From the NCBI GenBank assembly GCA_022652545.1, contig JALCRM010000001.1:186001-250000 (forward strand): a stretch of DNA of 64,000 bases, written 5' to 3'. A program made the position numbers and the translations under genes. Below are positions 1 through 8,932 of the stretch, piece by piece. Numbering within the stretch: position 1 is the stretch's first letter; every line of letters starts with the position of its first letter. The notes beneath the pieces were generated by a model that did no database searches, was not told the DNA's origin, and saw only the letters and a list, made by a program, of their open reading frames with translations. The stretch comes from Lachnospiraceae bacterium (GTDB lineage: Bacteria; Bacillota; Clostridia; Lachnospirales; Lachnospiraceae).

Positions 1-2775
1 GAAACTGGCCGCCGCGTACATGCGGGAGTGGTACATCCACTGGTCGAGCACGGTGAGCGGACGTTCCGGCAGGGCAAGGTGCGAGATCGAGTCCTCGGAC
101 AAAACAGCGATATCGTAGCTGTTGATCATCTCGGGGATGCCGTGATTGATCTCGGGGTCGATGTGATAAGGTCTGCCTGCCAGCACGATGCCATGGATAT
201 GATGTTCTTCCATGTATCGGAGCGTCTCTTCGCCTTTGGCCTGTATATCCCGGCGGCAGGCAGCCATTTCTTCCCAGCCGGCGGCTGCTGCGGCTTTGAC
301 ATCCGCGGCAGGTATGGAGGAAAATTCATTGACGAGCGCTCCGGTCACCGTGTCCAGCGATTCAAAGGACAGGAACGGGTTGCGGAAGTCCACCTGCCCC
401 GAGGTGATCTCATCCATGTTGTTCCGGATGTTTTCCGAATAGGAAGTCACGATCGGGCAGTTGTAGTGGTTGTCGGCGCCCTGCACCTCCTTCCGCTCAT
501 AGAACAGGGCGGGGTAGAAGATGAAGTCGACCTTCTGGTGGATGAGCCATTCCACGTGGCCGTGCGCCAGCTTGGCCGGGTAGCACTCCGATTCGCTGGG
601 AATGGATTCGATGCCCAGTTCGTAAGTGGCGTGTGTGGAAAGCGGGGAAAGCACGACCCGGTAGCCGAGTTTCCGGAAAAACACCGCCCAGAACGGATAA
701 TTCTCATACATGTTGAGGACGCGGGGGATACCGACGGAACCGCGAGGCGCCTTGTCGGCTTCCAGCGGCTCATAGTCGAAGATACGCTTCAGCTTGTATT
801 CGTAGAGGTTCGGAATGCCCTTGGAATTGCGTTCCTTACCCAGGCCGCGTTCGCAGCGGTTGCCGGAGATGTACTGGCGGCCGCCTGTGAAGCGGTTGAT
901 GGTCAGGCGGCAGTTGTTGGTGCAGCCCTTGCACTTGGCCATGGAAGTCTCGAACTGCAGGTCTTCGATCTGCCTGAAGGTGAGCATCGATGTTTTGACA
1001 GGGAAGCCGTTGTTCTCTTCGACAGCCTGGCGGTAGCGCTCGCGTGCGATCAGGGCCGCACCGAACGCGCCCATGATGCCTGCGATATCGGGGCGCACGA
1101 CGTTCGCGCCGGAGATGCTTTCGAAAGCGCGCAGCACGGCGTCGTTATAGAAAGTACCGCCCTGCACGACGATGTTGCGGCCGAGCATGGAGGCATCCGA
1201 GACCTTGATGACCTTGAAAAGCGCGTTTTTAATGACGGAGTAGGAGAGGCCGGCGGAAATATCCGCGACGGAAGCGCCTTCCTTCTGCGCCTGCTTGACT
1301 TTGGAGTTCATAAAGACCGTGCAGCGCGTGCCGAGGTCGATCGGATTTTTGGCAAACAGCGCGGCCTGTGCGAAATCCTGTACGGAAAGATCCAGGGATT
1401 TGGCAAAGGTCTCGAGGAAGGAACCGCAGCCGGAGGAGCAGGCTTCGTTCAGGGTGACCGAATCCACCGCGTGGTTGCGCAGGCGGATGCACTTCATGTC
1501 CTGCCCGCCGATGTCCAGGATACAGTCCACCTCCGGTTCAAAGAAGGAAGCGGCATAGTAGTGGGCGATCGTCTCCACTTCGCCGTAGTCGAGCATGAAG
1601 GCGGCTTTGAGCAGCGCCTCGCCGTAGCCTGTGGAACAGCTGCTGACGACGTGCACGTCTCTGGGGATGATGGAGTCGATCTCGCGGATCGAACGGATGG
1701 CCGTACGCAGCGGCGAGCCGTTGTTATTGTCGTAGAACGAGTAAAGGAGGGAACCGTCTTCTCCGACCAGTGCCAGCTTGGTCGTCGTGGAACCGGCGTC
1801 GATGCCGAGATAGCAGTTGCCGTGATACTTTTTGAGGTCGCCCTTGGTGACCTGGGCCACGGAATGGCGTTTCCTGAATTCCTCATAGTCCGCTTCGGAT
1901 GCGAAAAGAGGCTCCATCCGCGCCACTTCAAAGCGGAATGAGAATTCCTTTGACAGGCGTTCCTCCAGCGAAGGCAGGGAAAGGGCGCCTTCGGGTCCGG
2001 CTGTCATGGCGGAGCCGATGGCCGCGAACAGGTGGGAATTGTCCACTTCGATGGTATGCTCGGCGTCCAGCTTCAGAGTGCGCACGAAAGCTGCCCTGAG
2101 TTCCGGCAGAAAGTGCAGCGGTCCTCCGAGGAAGGCCACGTGGCCGCGGATGGGCTTGCCGCAGGCAAGGCCCGAAATGGTCTGGTTCACGACGGCCTGG
2201 AAGATGGAAGCAGACAGATCTTCCTTGGTGGCGCCGTCGTTGATGAGCGGCTGTATGTCGGATTTGGCAAAAACACCGCAGCGCGCCGCGATCGTATAGA
2301 GGGACTTATAGTCTTTGGCATAGGCGTTGAGTCCTGCCGCGTCGGTCTGCAGGAGCGAAGCCATCTGGTCGATGAAGGAGCCGGTGCCGCCTGCGCAGAT
2401 CCCGTTCATGCGCTGTTCCACATTGCCGGCTTCGAAATAGATGATCTTGGCATCTTCTCCGCCCAGTTCGATGGCGACGTCCGTTTTGGGGGCAATCTCC
2501 TGCAGGGCCGTCGAAACAGCGATAACCTCCTGCGTAAAGGGAATCTGCAGGTAATTTGCCAGCGTAAGGCCGCCCGAGCCGGTGATCACGGGACTGACGG
2601 ATATTTCACCCAGTTCGTCGCAGGCTTCCTTTATCAGGTCGTGGAGTGTAGCGCGGATATCCGCGTGGTGCCGTTTGTAATCGGAGAACAGGAGTTTGTG
2701 GCGGCTGTCCAGGACCGCGATCTTGACGGTGGTGGAGCCGATATCTATACCAAGAGAATAGCTTTCTTCAGACAT
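1..2775 (-). CDS. 2-hydroxyacyl-CoA dehydratase activase-like protein (BadF/BadG/BcrA/BcrD ATPase, YjiL-type), 3' end beyond window
   Basis: Reverse-strand reading from ATG at 2775: MSEESYSLGIDIGSTTVKIAVLDSRHKLLFSDYKRHHADIR...; two ASKHA-type repeats (GIDIGSTTVK and GIDAGSTTTKLALVGEDG), GGQDMKCIRL, CSSGCGSFLETFA. Absent from the ORF track because it is open at the window edge. Confidence 0.9.
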   Translation of the reverse strand, partial: MSEESYSLGIDIGSTTVKIAVLDSRHKLLFSDYKRHHADIRATLHDLIKEACDELGEISVSPVITGSGGLTLANYLQIPFTQEVIAVSTALQEIAPKTDVAIELGGEDAKIIYFEAGNVEQRMNGICAGGTGSFIDQMASLLQTDAAGLNAYAKDYKSLYTIAARCGVFAKSDIQPLINDGATKEDLSASIFQAVVNQTISGLACGKPIRGHVAFLGGPLHFLPELRAAFVRTLKLDAEHTIEVDNSHLFAAIGSAMTAGPEGALSLPSLEERLSKEFSFRFEVARMEPLFASEADYEEFRKRHSVAQVTKGDLKKYHGNCYLGIDAGSTTTKLALVGEDGSLLYSFYDNNNGSPLRTAIRSIREIDSIIPRDVHVVSSCSTGYGEALLKAAFMLDYGEVETIAHYYAASFFEPEVDCILDIGGQDMKCIRLRNHAVDSVTLNEACSSGCGSFLETFAKSLDLSVQDFAQAALFAKNPIDLGTRCTVFMNSKVKQAQKEGASVADISAGLSYSVIKNALFKVIKVSDASMLGRNIVVQGGTFYNDAVLRAFESISGANVVRPDIAGIMGAFGAALIARERYRQAVEENNGFPVKTSMLTFRQIEDLQFETSMAKCKGCTNNCRLTINRFTGGRQYISGNRCERGLGKERNSKGIPNLYEYKLKRIFDYEPLEADKAPRGSVGIPRVLNMYENYPFWAVFFRKLGYRVVLSPLSTHATYELGIESIPSESECYPAKLAHGHVEWLIHQKVDFIFYPALFYERKEVQGADNHYNCPIVTSYSENIRNNMDEITSGQVDFRNPFLSFESLDTVTGALVNEFSSIPAADVKAAAAAGWEEMAACRRDIQAKGEETLRYMEEHHIHGIVLAGRPYHIDPEINHGIPEMINSYDIAVLSEDSISHLALPERPLTVLDQWMYHSRMYAAASF

Positions 2776-2853
2776 CCGTTAACCTCAGAATCAAAAAAAA
2801 CACAAGATATACATTCTTATATGTTATATATCTACAAGATTACGTGCATAGGG

Positions 2854-2883
2854 ATTATAGAATGTTGTTCTCCCAAAAGTCAA
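2854..2883 (-). promoter_or_regulatory. Putative sigma-A promoter for the activase gene (TTGACT-N18-TATAAT)
   Basis: On the minus strand: TTGACT TTTGGGAGAACAACATTC TATAAT, about 80 bp upstream of the ATG. Confidence 0.6.
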
Positions 2884-2963
2884 CGAGACAAGGCACCGCC
2901 AAATATTAAATTACGGTAAAGCATGCTATAATGCACGTAAACCGAAGAAAGGCAGCAGCTCTG

Positions 2964-3989
2964 ATGGATAAATTCGAACGCAAATATGGAAAGTATGCTA
3001 TAAAAAACCTTTCGCTGGCCCTGATCCTGTGCTACGGGTTCGGCTACCTCATCCAGATCGTCAACAGCGGCTTTCTCAACTGGCTGTCGCTGAATCCGTA
3101 CGCCATTCTGCACGGGCAGATCTGGCGCCTCTTTACGTGGATCATCGTCCCGCCGGACACGTCCAATCTGTTCTTTGTGGCGATCATGCTGTTCTTTTAC
3201 TACAGCATCGGCACCGCGCTGGAAAGGACCTGGGGCACCTGGCAGTACAATGTCTATATTTTTTCGGGCATGTTTTTTACGGTGATCGGCGCTTTCGTGT
3301 TTATGGCGCTGGCCTACCTGTTCCAGGGCAGCATTATCGGCGCCCTCGGCCCCTCCGTCTATTTTCCCGCCATGGCGAAGTACTTCAGCACCTACTATGT
3401 GAACATGTCCATTTTCCTGGCTTATGCCGTGACATACCCTGACATGCAGGTGCTTTTTATGTTCATTATCCCCCTCAAAGTCAAGTATCTCGGCATTCTG
3501 TATGCCGTTTTCATGGTGGTCGAGGTGGTACAGGCGGGGTCCGTCCTGCGCCTGCCGATCGCGATCGCGATCCTGGCTTCCCTCTTCAACTTCTTCCTGC
3601 TCTGGCTGCGGCTGCACCGCAGCAGCCTGGATCCCCAGCAGAGGCGCAGACGGGCGCAGTTCCGGAAGGCGGTACAGAACAGGTCTGCCGGAAATACTGC
3701 CGGCAGCGGCAGACAGGGCGGAGAGCAGACAAAACAGCAGACAGACCGGAGCACAGGGCATTATCACTATCCCGGCGGCGCACTGCACCGCTGCGCCGTG
3801 TGCGGAAGAACGGACATCACAAACCCGGAGCTGGACTTCCGCTACTGCACCAAATGCGAAGGTGACTACGAATACTGCAGCGACCATCTGTTTACGCACA
3901 TTCATGTAAAAAAGGGCGACCGCAGCAGTTTCGATGCACAGGGGCATGTGAAGAACGGCGCGGGAGTCGCAGATGAACAGAATTCCTGA
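2964..3989 (+). CDS. Rhomboid-like polytopic membrane protein with C-terminal Cys-rich (zinc-ribbon-like) tail
   Basis: MDKFERKYGKYAIKNLSLALILCYGFGYLIQIV...GQIWRLFTWIIVPP; tail CAVCGRTDITNPELDFRYCTKCEGDYEYCSDH. Upstream TATAAT at 2927-2932. ATG 2964 preferred over 2931. Confidence 0.7.
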   Translation: MDKFERKYGKYAIKNLSLALILCYGFGYLIQIVNSGFLNWLSLNPYAILHGQIWRLFTWIIVPPDTSNLFFVAIMLFFYYSIGTALERTWGTWQYNVYIFSGMFFTVIGAFVFMALAYLFQGSIIGALGPSVYFPAMAKYFSTYYVNMSIFLAYAVTYPDMQVLFMFIIPLKVKYLGILYAVFMVVEVVQAGSVLRLPIAIAILASLFNFFLLWLRLHRSSLDPQQRRRRAQFRKAVQNRSAGNTAGSGRQGGEQTKQQTDRSTGHYHYPGGALHRCAVCGRTDITNPELDFRYCTKCEGDYEYCSDHLFTHIHVKKGDRSSFDAQGHVKNGAGVADEQNS

Positions 3990-5787
3990 GATCATCCACT
4001 ATTTCTGGATCGGCGGCGCCAAAAAGCCGGATCCGGTGCTGCGCTGCATCGCATCCTGGAAAAAATTCTGCCCGGACTGCCGCATTATGGAGTGGAACGA
4101 GCACAATTTTGACTTTACCCGCAATGCATATATGCGGCAGGCCTACGAGGCAAAGCGGTGGGGATTTGCCACCGACTGCGCGCGTCTCGATGTCGTCTAT
4201 GAATACGGCGGGATCTATTTTGACACGGATGTGGAGCTGATCGCCGATCCGTCCCGGCTGTTCGGGGAAGAGGCCTTCATCGGCTTCGAGGACGCCGGAA
4301 ACGGAGAGCTGTACGTCAACACAGGGCAGGGGTTCGGCGCGGCGCCCGGCAATGCCCTGATCGGCAGGGCCAGGGACCTTTACGACAGGCTTTCCTTCGT
4401 GCGGGAAGACGGATCGCTGAATCTGCTCACAACGCCGTATTACACGACCATGACGCTGCGGCAGTACGGACTGGTACAGGAAAACAGGGACCAGGAGCTG
4501 CCCGGCATGAAGGTCTTCGCGACGGATGTGTTTTGTCCGAAGAGCTACGTCACCGGGGAAGTGCACTGCACCGGACGCACGGTATCGATCCACCATTTTG
4601 ACGCTTCCTGGCAGGACAGTTCTGTACGCAGCGCCGCCCTGCACAGACAGAAAGTGCTGACAAAATACGGCCGGAAACTGGGACAGGGCATTCTCGTGGC
4701 GGAAAGCGCGCGAAAGAACTACACGCCTGCGCAGCTTCTGAAGGCAGTGCCGGCTGCCGCGGGCAGGGCAGCAGGGCGGAAGCTCCGGAGCCTTGCGGTG
4801 ACGGTGCCGTTCTACGGCCGTCTGCTGTCGGGAAAAGGAAACGCAGCCGCAGGTCCGGCGCCCGGCTCTTTACCTGCGGAGGAAAACCCGGATGCGGGCT
4901 GCGAAATGTTTTCCCTGGCCTGCCGCAGGCAGCTTGCGCCCCTGCATACCGGTTTTTACATTCCCTGCACCGGAGAAATACAGGAAGCGCAGGGAGACAG
5001 GAAACAGAAGGAAAGCAGGGTCGTCTGCGGAAACGCCTGCTCCGGGGAAGGCCGTCTGTTCGGGATCTGGGCACCCGGGACGGACCTCGCCGCCTGGAAG
5101 GGGTCGGTGCTGATGGGCGCCGGACTGACGGCGGAAGACCTTTATCCCGATGCGGCCCGCAACCGTATGCTGCGCGCCGTGCTTTCAAAGAGCGGGATCC
5201 ATTCGGTGCGCGACCGCGCTGCGGAAAAGATGCTCCGGAGACTGGGCATCCCCAATGTACTGTATACCGGGGACCCGACGCTGTGGGATCTTACGCAGGA
5301 GCAGCTGCAGGCCATTCCCCGGGGGAAAAGCGATACAGCGGTATGTACGCTGTCCGCCGCCTGCCGGGACGTCGAAAAAGACAGGGACATACTGCGGACT
5401 TTGCGGGAAATCTATGCGAAGGTATTTTTCGTACCGCTGTCTTCCGGAGATGAGAAATATTTTGAGACCCTGGGGCAGGAAGGCATTGAGTGTGTGCCGG
5501 CCGGCAGCCCGGAAAGCTCCATCCTTCCGCAGAATGGCAGCTTCGACTGTATCAGCACTTCGTTTTATGCGGCTGTGAGTGCGCTTCGCGGCGGACACCG
5601 CACGCTGTTTATACAGACCGGGAAGAGCTTCGGCCCCGCGGCGGCGGATGCCGGCATGGCGCTCATACGCAGGGAGGATGCACAGTATTACCTTGCGGAC
5701 AGGCTGCGTACGCAGTTTGAAACGAAGATCACGATACCATGGGAAAACATCGGGAAATGGAAGAATCAATTCGGGGGAAAGCCTTGA
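3973..5787 (+). CDS. Two-domain protein: GT32-like glycosyltransferase fused to a polysaccharide pyruvyl transferase-like domain
   Basis: N-term IPEIIHYFWIGGAKKPDPVLRCIASWKKFCPDCRIMEWNE...YGGIYFDTDVEL (DXD); C-term SVRDRAAEKMLRRLGIPNVLYTGDPTLWDL...FDCISTSFYAAVSALRGG. Overlaps the upstream gene by 17 bp. Confidence 0.8.
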   Translation: MNRIPEIIHYFWIGGAKKPDPVLRCIASWKKFCPDCRIMEWNEHNFDFTRNAYMRQAYEAKRWGFATDCARLDVVYEYGGIYFDTDVELIADPSRLFGEEAFIGFEDAGNGELYVNTGQGFGAAPGNALIGRARDLYDRLSFVREDGSLNLLTTPYYTTMTLRQYGLVQENRDQELPGMKVFATDVFCPKSYVTGEVHCTGRTVSIHHFDASWQDSSVRSAALHRQKVLTKYGRKLGQGILVAESARKNYTPAQLLKAVPAAAGRAAGRKLRSLAVTVPFYGRLLSGKGNAAAGPAPGSLPAEENPDAGCEMFSLACRRQLAPLHTGFYIPCTGEIQEAQGDRKQKESRVVCGNACSGEGRLFGIWAPGTDLAAWKGSVLMGAGLTAEDLYPDAARNRMLRAVLSKSGIHSVRDRAAEKMLRRLGIPNVLYTGDPTLWDLTQEQLQAIPRGKSDTAVCTLSAACRDVEKDRDILRTLREIYAKVFFVPLSSGDEKYFETLGQEGIECVPAGSPESSILPQNGSFDCISTSFYAAVSALRGGHRTLFIQTGKSFGPAAADAGMALIRREDAQYYLADRLRTQFETKITIPWENIGKWKNQFGGKP

Positions 5788-6908
5788 GGATCGGCATTAT
5801 CACCTGGTTTTACTATGAAAACTACGGGACCAGGCTGCAGGCCCTGGCGCTGCAGCACTATCTGCGGGATCTCGGGCATACGGCTGAGCTCATCAACTTT
5901 GTGCCGCCGGAATCCAGGGTGAAGGGATACAGACCCAGGCAGAAACTGTCCGAGAAGATAGACAGCCGCATTCTGCGGAGGTACAGGCAGAAGGCAGCCA
6001 GGGATTTTACGGCACAGATCCGGGAGAAAAGCGAAAAACTGGACGCCTCACTCCGGAGACTGTGCCTGCTTTCCGAGCCGGCAGAGGACGATGAGAGTTT
6101 TATCCGTATCTGCAATTCCTACGATCTGCTCATCTGCGGCAGCGACCAGATCTGGAATCCATACTGGTTCCACCGGTACTATTATGCGGACTTTCCGGAG
6201 ATCCTGACGCCGAAGATCTCGTATTCGCCGAGCATCGGGATAGATGTGACCGATGCGGCACAGGCAGACCGGATCAGGGAGGCAGTCGGAAAATTCGCAG
6301 CGCTTTCGGTGAGGGAAAAAGGCTCGGCTGACTGGCTTTCCTCGCTTACGGGAAGGCCGGTCGCCTGTACGGCAGACCCGGTACTGCTGCTGCGGGCATC
6401 CGAGTGGGATGCCCTCCTGAAACTGGAGGACACGGCGGAAGAACCGTATGCAGCCGTCTATTTCCTGAGTGACAGCAGAAGACACTGGAGGGCGGCGGAG
6501 AAATTCTGCACCGGCAAGGGCCTGAAGGCGGTCGTCATTCCGGCGCAGGGGCGTTCCTATTACGAACGGGGAACGATCGCGGCGGATGCCGGCGTCGAGG
6601 ACTTTGTGAGGATCCTGAGGAACGCGGAATACGTCATCACGGATTCCTATCACGCGTCTCTTTTTTCCGTCATTTATGAAAAACAATTCCGGGTCTTCGA
6701 GCGCTTCCGGCCGGACAGTGAGTCCTCGCAGAACCGGCGCATAGATGATTTTGCGGAAATGTTGGGACTGCAGTCCTGTCTGCTGCGGTACGGGACAGAC
6801 AGTCTTGATTTTGCGGAGCCGATCCCCTACGGGAAGGTCCGCGCGCTGAAGCGGGCCGGGATAGAAGAATCCGTACAGTATCTTCAGAAGGCGGTGCAAT
6901 GCAGATAA
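5739..6908 (+). CDS. Polysaccharide pyruvyl transferase family protein
   Basis: RIGIITWFYYENYGTRLQALALQHYLRDLGH...LLICGSDQIWNPYWF...LSVREKGSADWLSSLTGRPVACTADPVLLL...YVITDSYHASLFSVIYEKQF. Exact start uncertain. Confidence 0.85.
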   Translation: MGKHREMEESIRGKALRIGIITWFYYENYGTRLQALALQHYLRDLGHTAELINFVPPESRVKGYRPRQKLSEKIDSRILRRYRQKAARDFTAQIREKSEKLDASLRRLCLLSEPAEDDESFIRICNSYDLLICGSDQIWNPYWFHRYYYADFPEILTPKISYSPSIGIDVTDAAQADRIREAVGKFAALSVREKGSADWLSSLTGRPVACTADPVLLLRASEWDALLKLEDTAEEPYAAVYFLSDSRRHWRAAEKFCTGKGLKAVVIPAQGRSYYERGTIAADAGVEDFVRILRNAEYVITDSYHASLFSVIYEKQFRVFERFRPDSESSQNRRIDDFAEMLGLQSCLLRYGTDSLDFAEPIPYGKVRALKRAGIEESVQYLQKAVQCR

Positions 6909-8065
6909 ATGATGAAAACAGATGCTCAGGCTGCTCAGCCTGCGCGCTTGCCTGTCCTGCCGGATGCATAGAGATGAAACTATCGGAAGAAGGCTTCCTC
7001 AGGCCCTGTATCGACGCCTCAAAGTGCCTGAACTGCGGCCTGTGCCGACGGATCTGCATTTATGGCGGAAACCGGGCAAAGCCGCTCGACAGCGGCACGC
7101 TGTACTCTGCGTATGCGGCAGACAGCGGGCTGCGCGGGAGTTCCTCCTCCGGCGGCGTGGCTGCCGTCATGGCCCGCCAGGCGATCGGAGAAGGAAGCTT
7201 TGTCTGCGGGGCAGTCTACGATCTTGCAGGGCAGTGTCCCAGGCACACGGTCTGTTCGTCCCTGCAGCAGGCCGAGGCACTGCAGGGCTCCAAATATCTT
7301 CAGAGCCGCTGCAGGGAAGGCTTTGCGGAACTGATTGCAAAACTGCGGCAAAACAGCGCGGCAGAGGCCGTTGTGTTCGCGACGCCGTGCCAGGTCGCCG
7401 GCCTGGATGCCGTACTGACGCAGTTCGGACTGCGGCAGCGGGTGATCCTGATCGACAACTTCTGCCACGGGGTCCCCACTTACCTGCTCTGGCAGAGATA
7501 TCTGGAAGAGCTGGAAAGGAACCGGCACATCCCCGCAGAAAGCATTGAAAAGGTCACCTTCCGGGACAAGCGCATTTCCTGGCACCGGTATTACATGCAC
7601 ATATCGGGCGGCGGCAGGAACTACTGCGAACCTACGGCACGGGACAGTTTTCTGTCTGTTTTTACCGGCTATATGGTAAACCAGAGGGAATGCCTGGACT
7701 GCCGCTTCCGCAATGCGTCCGCAGCGGATGTGAGGCTCGGTGATTTCTGGGGCAGGCGATACCGCGGCACCGAAAAAGGATATTCCATGATGCTTGTTTT
7801 GACAGAAGCAGGAAAGAAATTCTGCGACCGGCTGGACGGCATAGAGCGTATGGAAGTGCCTGTGGAGGAGCGGAAGGGACAGCAGCACGAGGACTATCCG
7901 TTCCCGCGTTTTTACGACAGGACGATCGCCATGCTGAAGGCCGGCGAGATGCCGGAACGCATTCTGGAGCTGTATGTGCCGGAACGCAGGCGGAAGCAGA
8001 AACGGCTGCGCTCCTGGTTCAGCACGGATCTTCTGAAATACCTGAAATACAGGAATAAACAATGA
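6899..8065 (+). CDS. 4Fe-4S ferredoxin / coenzyme F420 hydrogenase-dehydrogenase beta subunit C-terminal domain protein (exopolysaccharide-locus type)
   Basis: CSGCSACALACPAGCIEM and CLNCGLCRRIC clusters; ATPCQVAGL; DCRFRNASAADVRLGDFWG. Confidence 0.85.
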   Translation: MQINDENRCSGCSACALACPAGCIEMKLSEEGFLRPCIDASKCLNCGLCRRICIYGGNRAKPLDSGTLYSAYAADSGLRGSSSSGGVAAVMARQAIGEGSFVCGAVYDLAGQCPRHTVCSSLQQAEALQGSKYLQSRCREGFAELIAKLRQNSAAEAVVFATPCQVAGLDAVLTQFGLRQRVILIDNFCHGVPTYLLWQRYLEELERNRHIPAESIEKVTFRDKRISWHRYYMHISGGGRNYCEPTARDSFLSVFTGYMVNQRECLDCRFRNASAADVRLGDFWGRRYRGTEKGYSMMLVLTEAGKKFCDRLDGIERMEVPVEERKGQQHEDYPFPRFYDRTIAMLKAGEMPERILELYVPERRRKQKRLRSWFSTDLLKYLKYRNKQ

Positions 8066-8087
8066 GCAGGCACCGGCTGCCCATTTC

Positions 8088-8116
8088 GGAGAATCTGAAG
8101 ATTCTCCTCATGGAGG
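8088..8116 (+). promoter_or_regulatory. 5'-leader hairpin with overlapping anti-SD/SD pairing, copy 1
   Basis: GGAGAATC-TGAA-GATTCTCC (8088-8107) followed by TCAT-GGAGG before ATG 8121; perfect 8-bp stem. Confidence 0.55.
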
Positions 8117-8120
8117 TATT

Positions 8121-8864
8121 ATGGACGAAACGAAGAAGGAACAGCTTTTTCTGCAGAAACTCACGGAGGTCATCCGGGAGGCCAAACAGCAGGGCAATAT
8201 GGTGACCCGTGAGGAACTCGATGAGGCCTTTTCCGGACTCAGTCTGGAGGAGGGGCAGATGCAGCAGGTGCGGGACTACCTGCAGGCGGAGAAGATCGGC
8301 ATCGGGCAGCCGGTTCCTGCGGAGGAACTGCTGACGCAGGAAGAGCACGACTACCTCGCTGAATATACCGAAACGGTGAATGCGATCGGACAGCCGGATC
8401 CGTCGGAACTCGAAGCGCTGGAGCTGTCAGCCATGGCCGGGGAGAAAGACGCCCAGGACAGGCTGGCGGAGGTCATGCTGCCGAAGGTCGTGGATATTGC
8501 GAAGCTGTATGCAGGGCAGGGCGTGTTTGTGGAAGACCTGATCGGCACGGGCAACGAGGCGCTGGTGCGCGGCGTAAAAATGCTTGCTCCGCTTGAAAAC
8601 GCCGGGGAAGCCGAGGGCATGCTGGCAAAAATGATCATGAATGCCATGGAGGATCTGGTCGCCGGCAACCTGGATGAGAGCGCAAAGGGTGAGGAAGCGG
8701 TCCGGAAGGTGGAGCGCGTTGCTCAGAAGGCGCATGAACTGGCTGAAACACTGGGCCGGAAGGTGACCGTTGACGAGCTTGCCCGCGAAGGAGAAGTGAC
8801 AAAGGACGAGATCCTGGATGCTGTCCGTTTTTCCGGCACGGCGATCGAAGATCTCGAAAAATAG
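8121..8864 (+). CDS. Truncated/divergent sigma-70-like protein (region 1.1-like, partial region 2 and region 3-like; no recognisable region 4)
   Basis: LPKVVDIAKLYAGQGVFVEDLIGTGNEALVRGV resembles sigma region 2 (VVSIAKKYxGRGLxFLDLIQEGNxGLMKAV); VERVAQKAHELAETLGRKVTVDELAREGEVTKDEILDAVRFSG resembles region 3; ends with no region 4 helix-turn-helix. Confidence 0.65.
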   Translation: MDETKKEQLFLQKLTEVIREAKQQGNMVTREELDEAFSGLSLEEGQMQQVRDYLQAEKIGIGQPVPAEELLTQEEHDYLAEYTETVNAIGQPDPSELEALELSAMAGEKDAQDRLAEVMLPKVVDIAKLYAGQGVFVEDLIGTGNEALVRGVKMLAPLENAGEAEGMLAKMIMNAMEDLVAGNLDESAKGEEAVRKVERVAQKAHELAETLGRKVTVDELAREGEVTKDEILDAVRFSGTAIEDLEK

Positions 8865-8932
8865 CGCAGCAGCGGTGCCAAAAAGCGGCACCGGCTGCAA
8901 CAGCGGCACGAAGTGTTGCCGATGTTCATTTC

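Noticed and set aside
28-1941. 637-aa plus-strand ORF at the window start
   Set aside because: Antisense to the reverse-strand 2-hydroxyacyl-CoA dehydratase activase, whose conserved motifs read continuously through the region.
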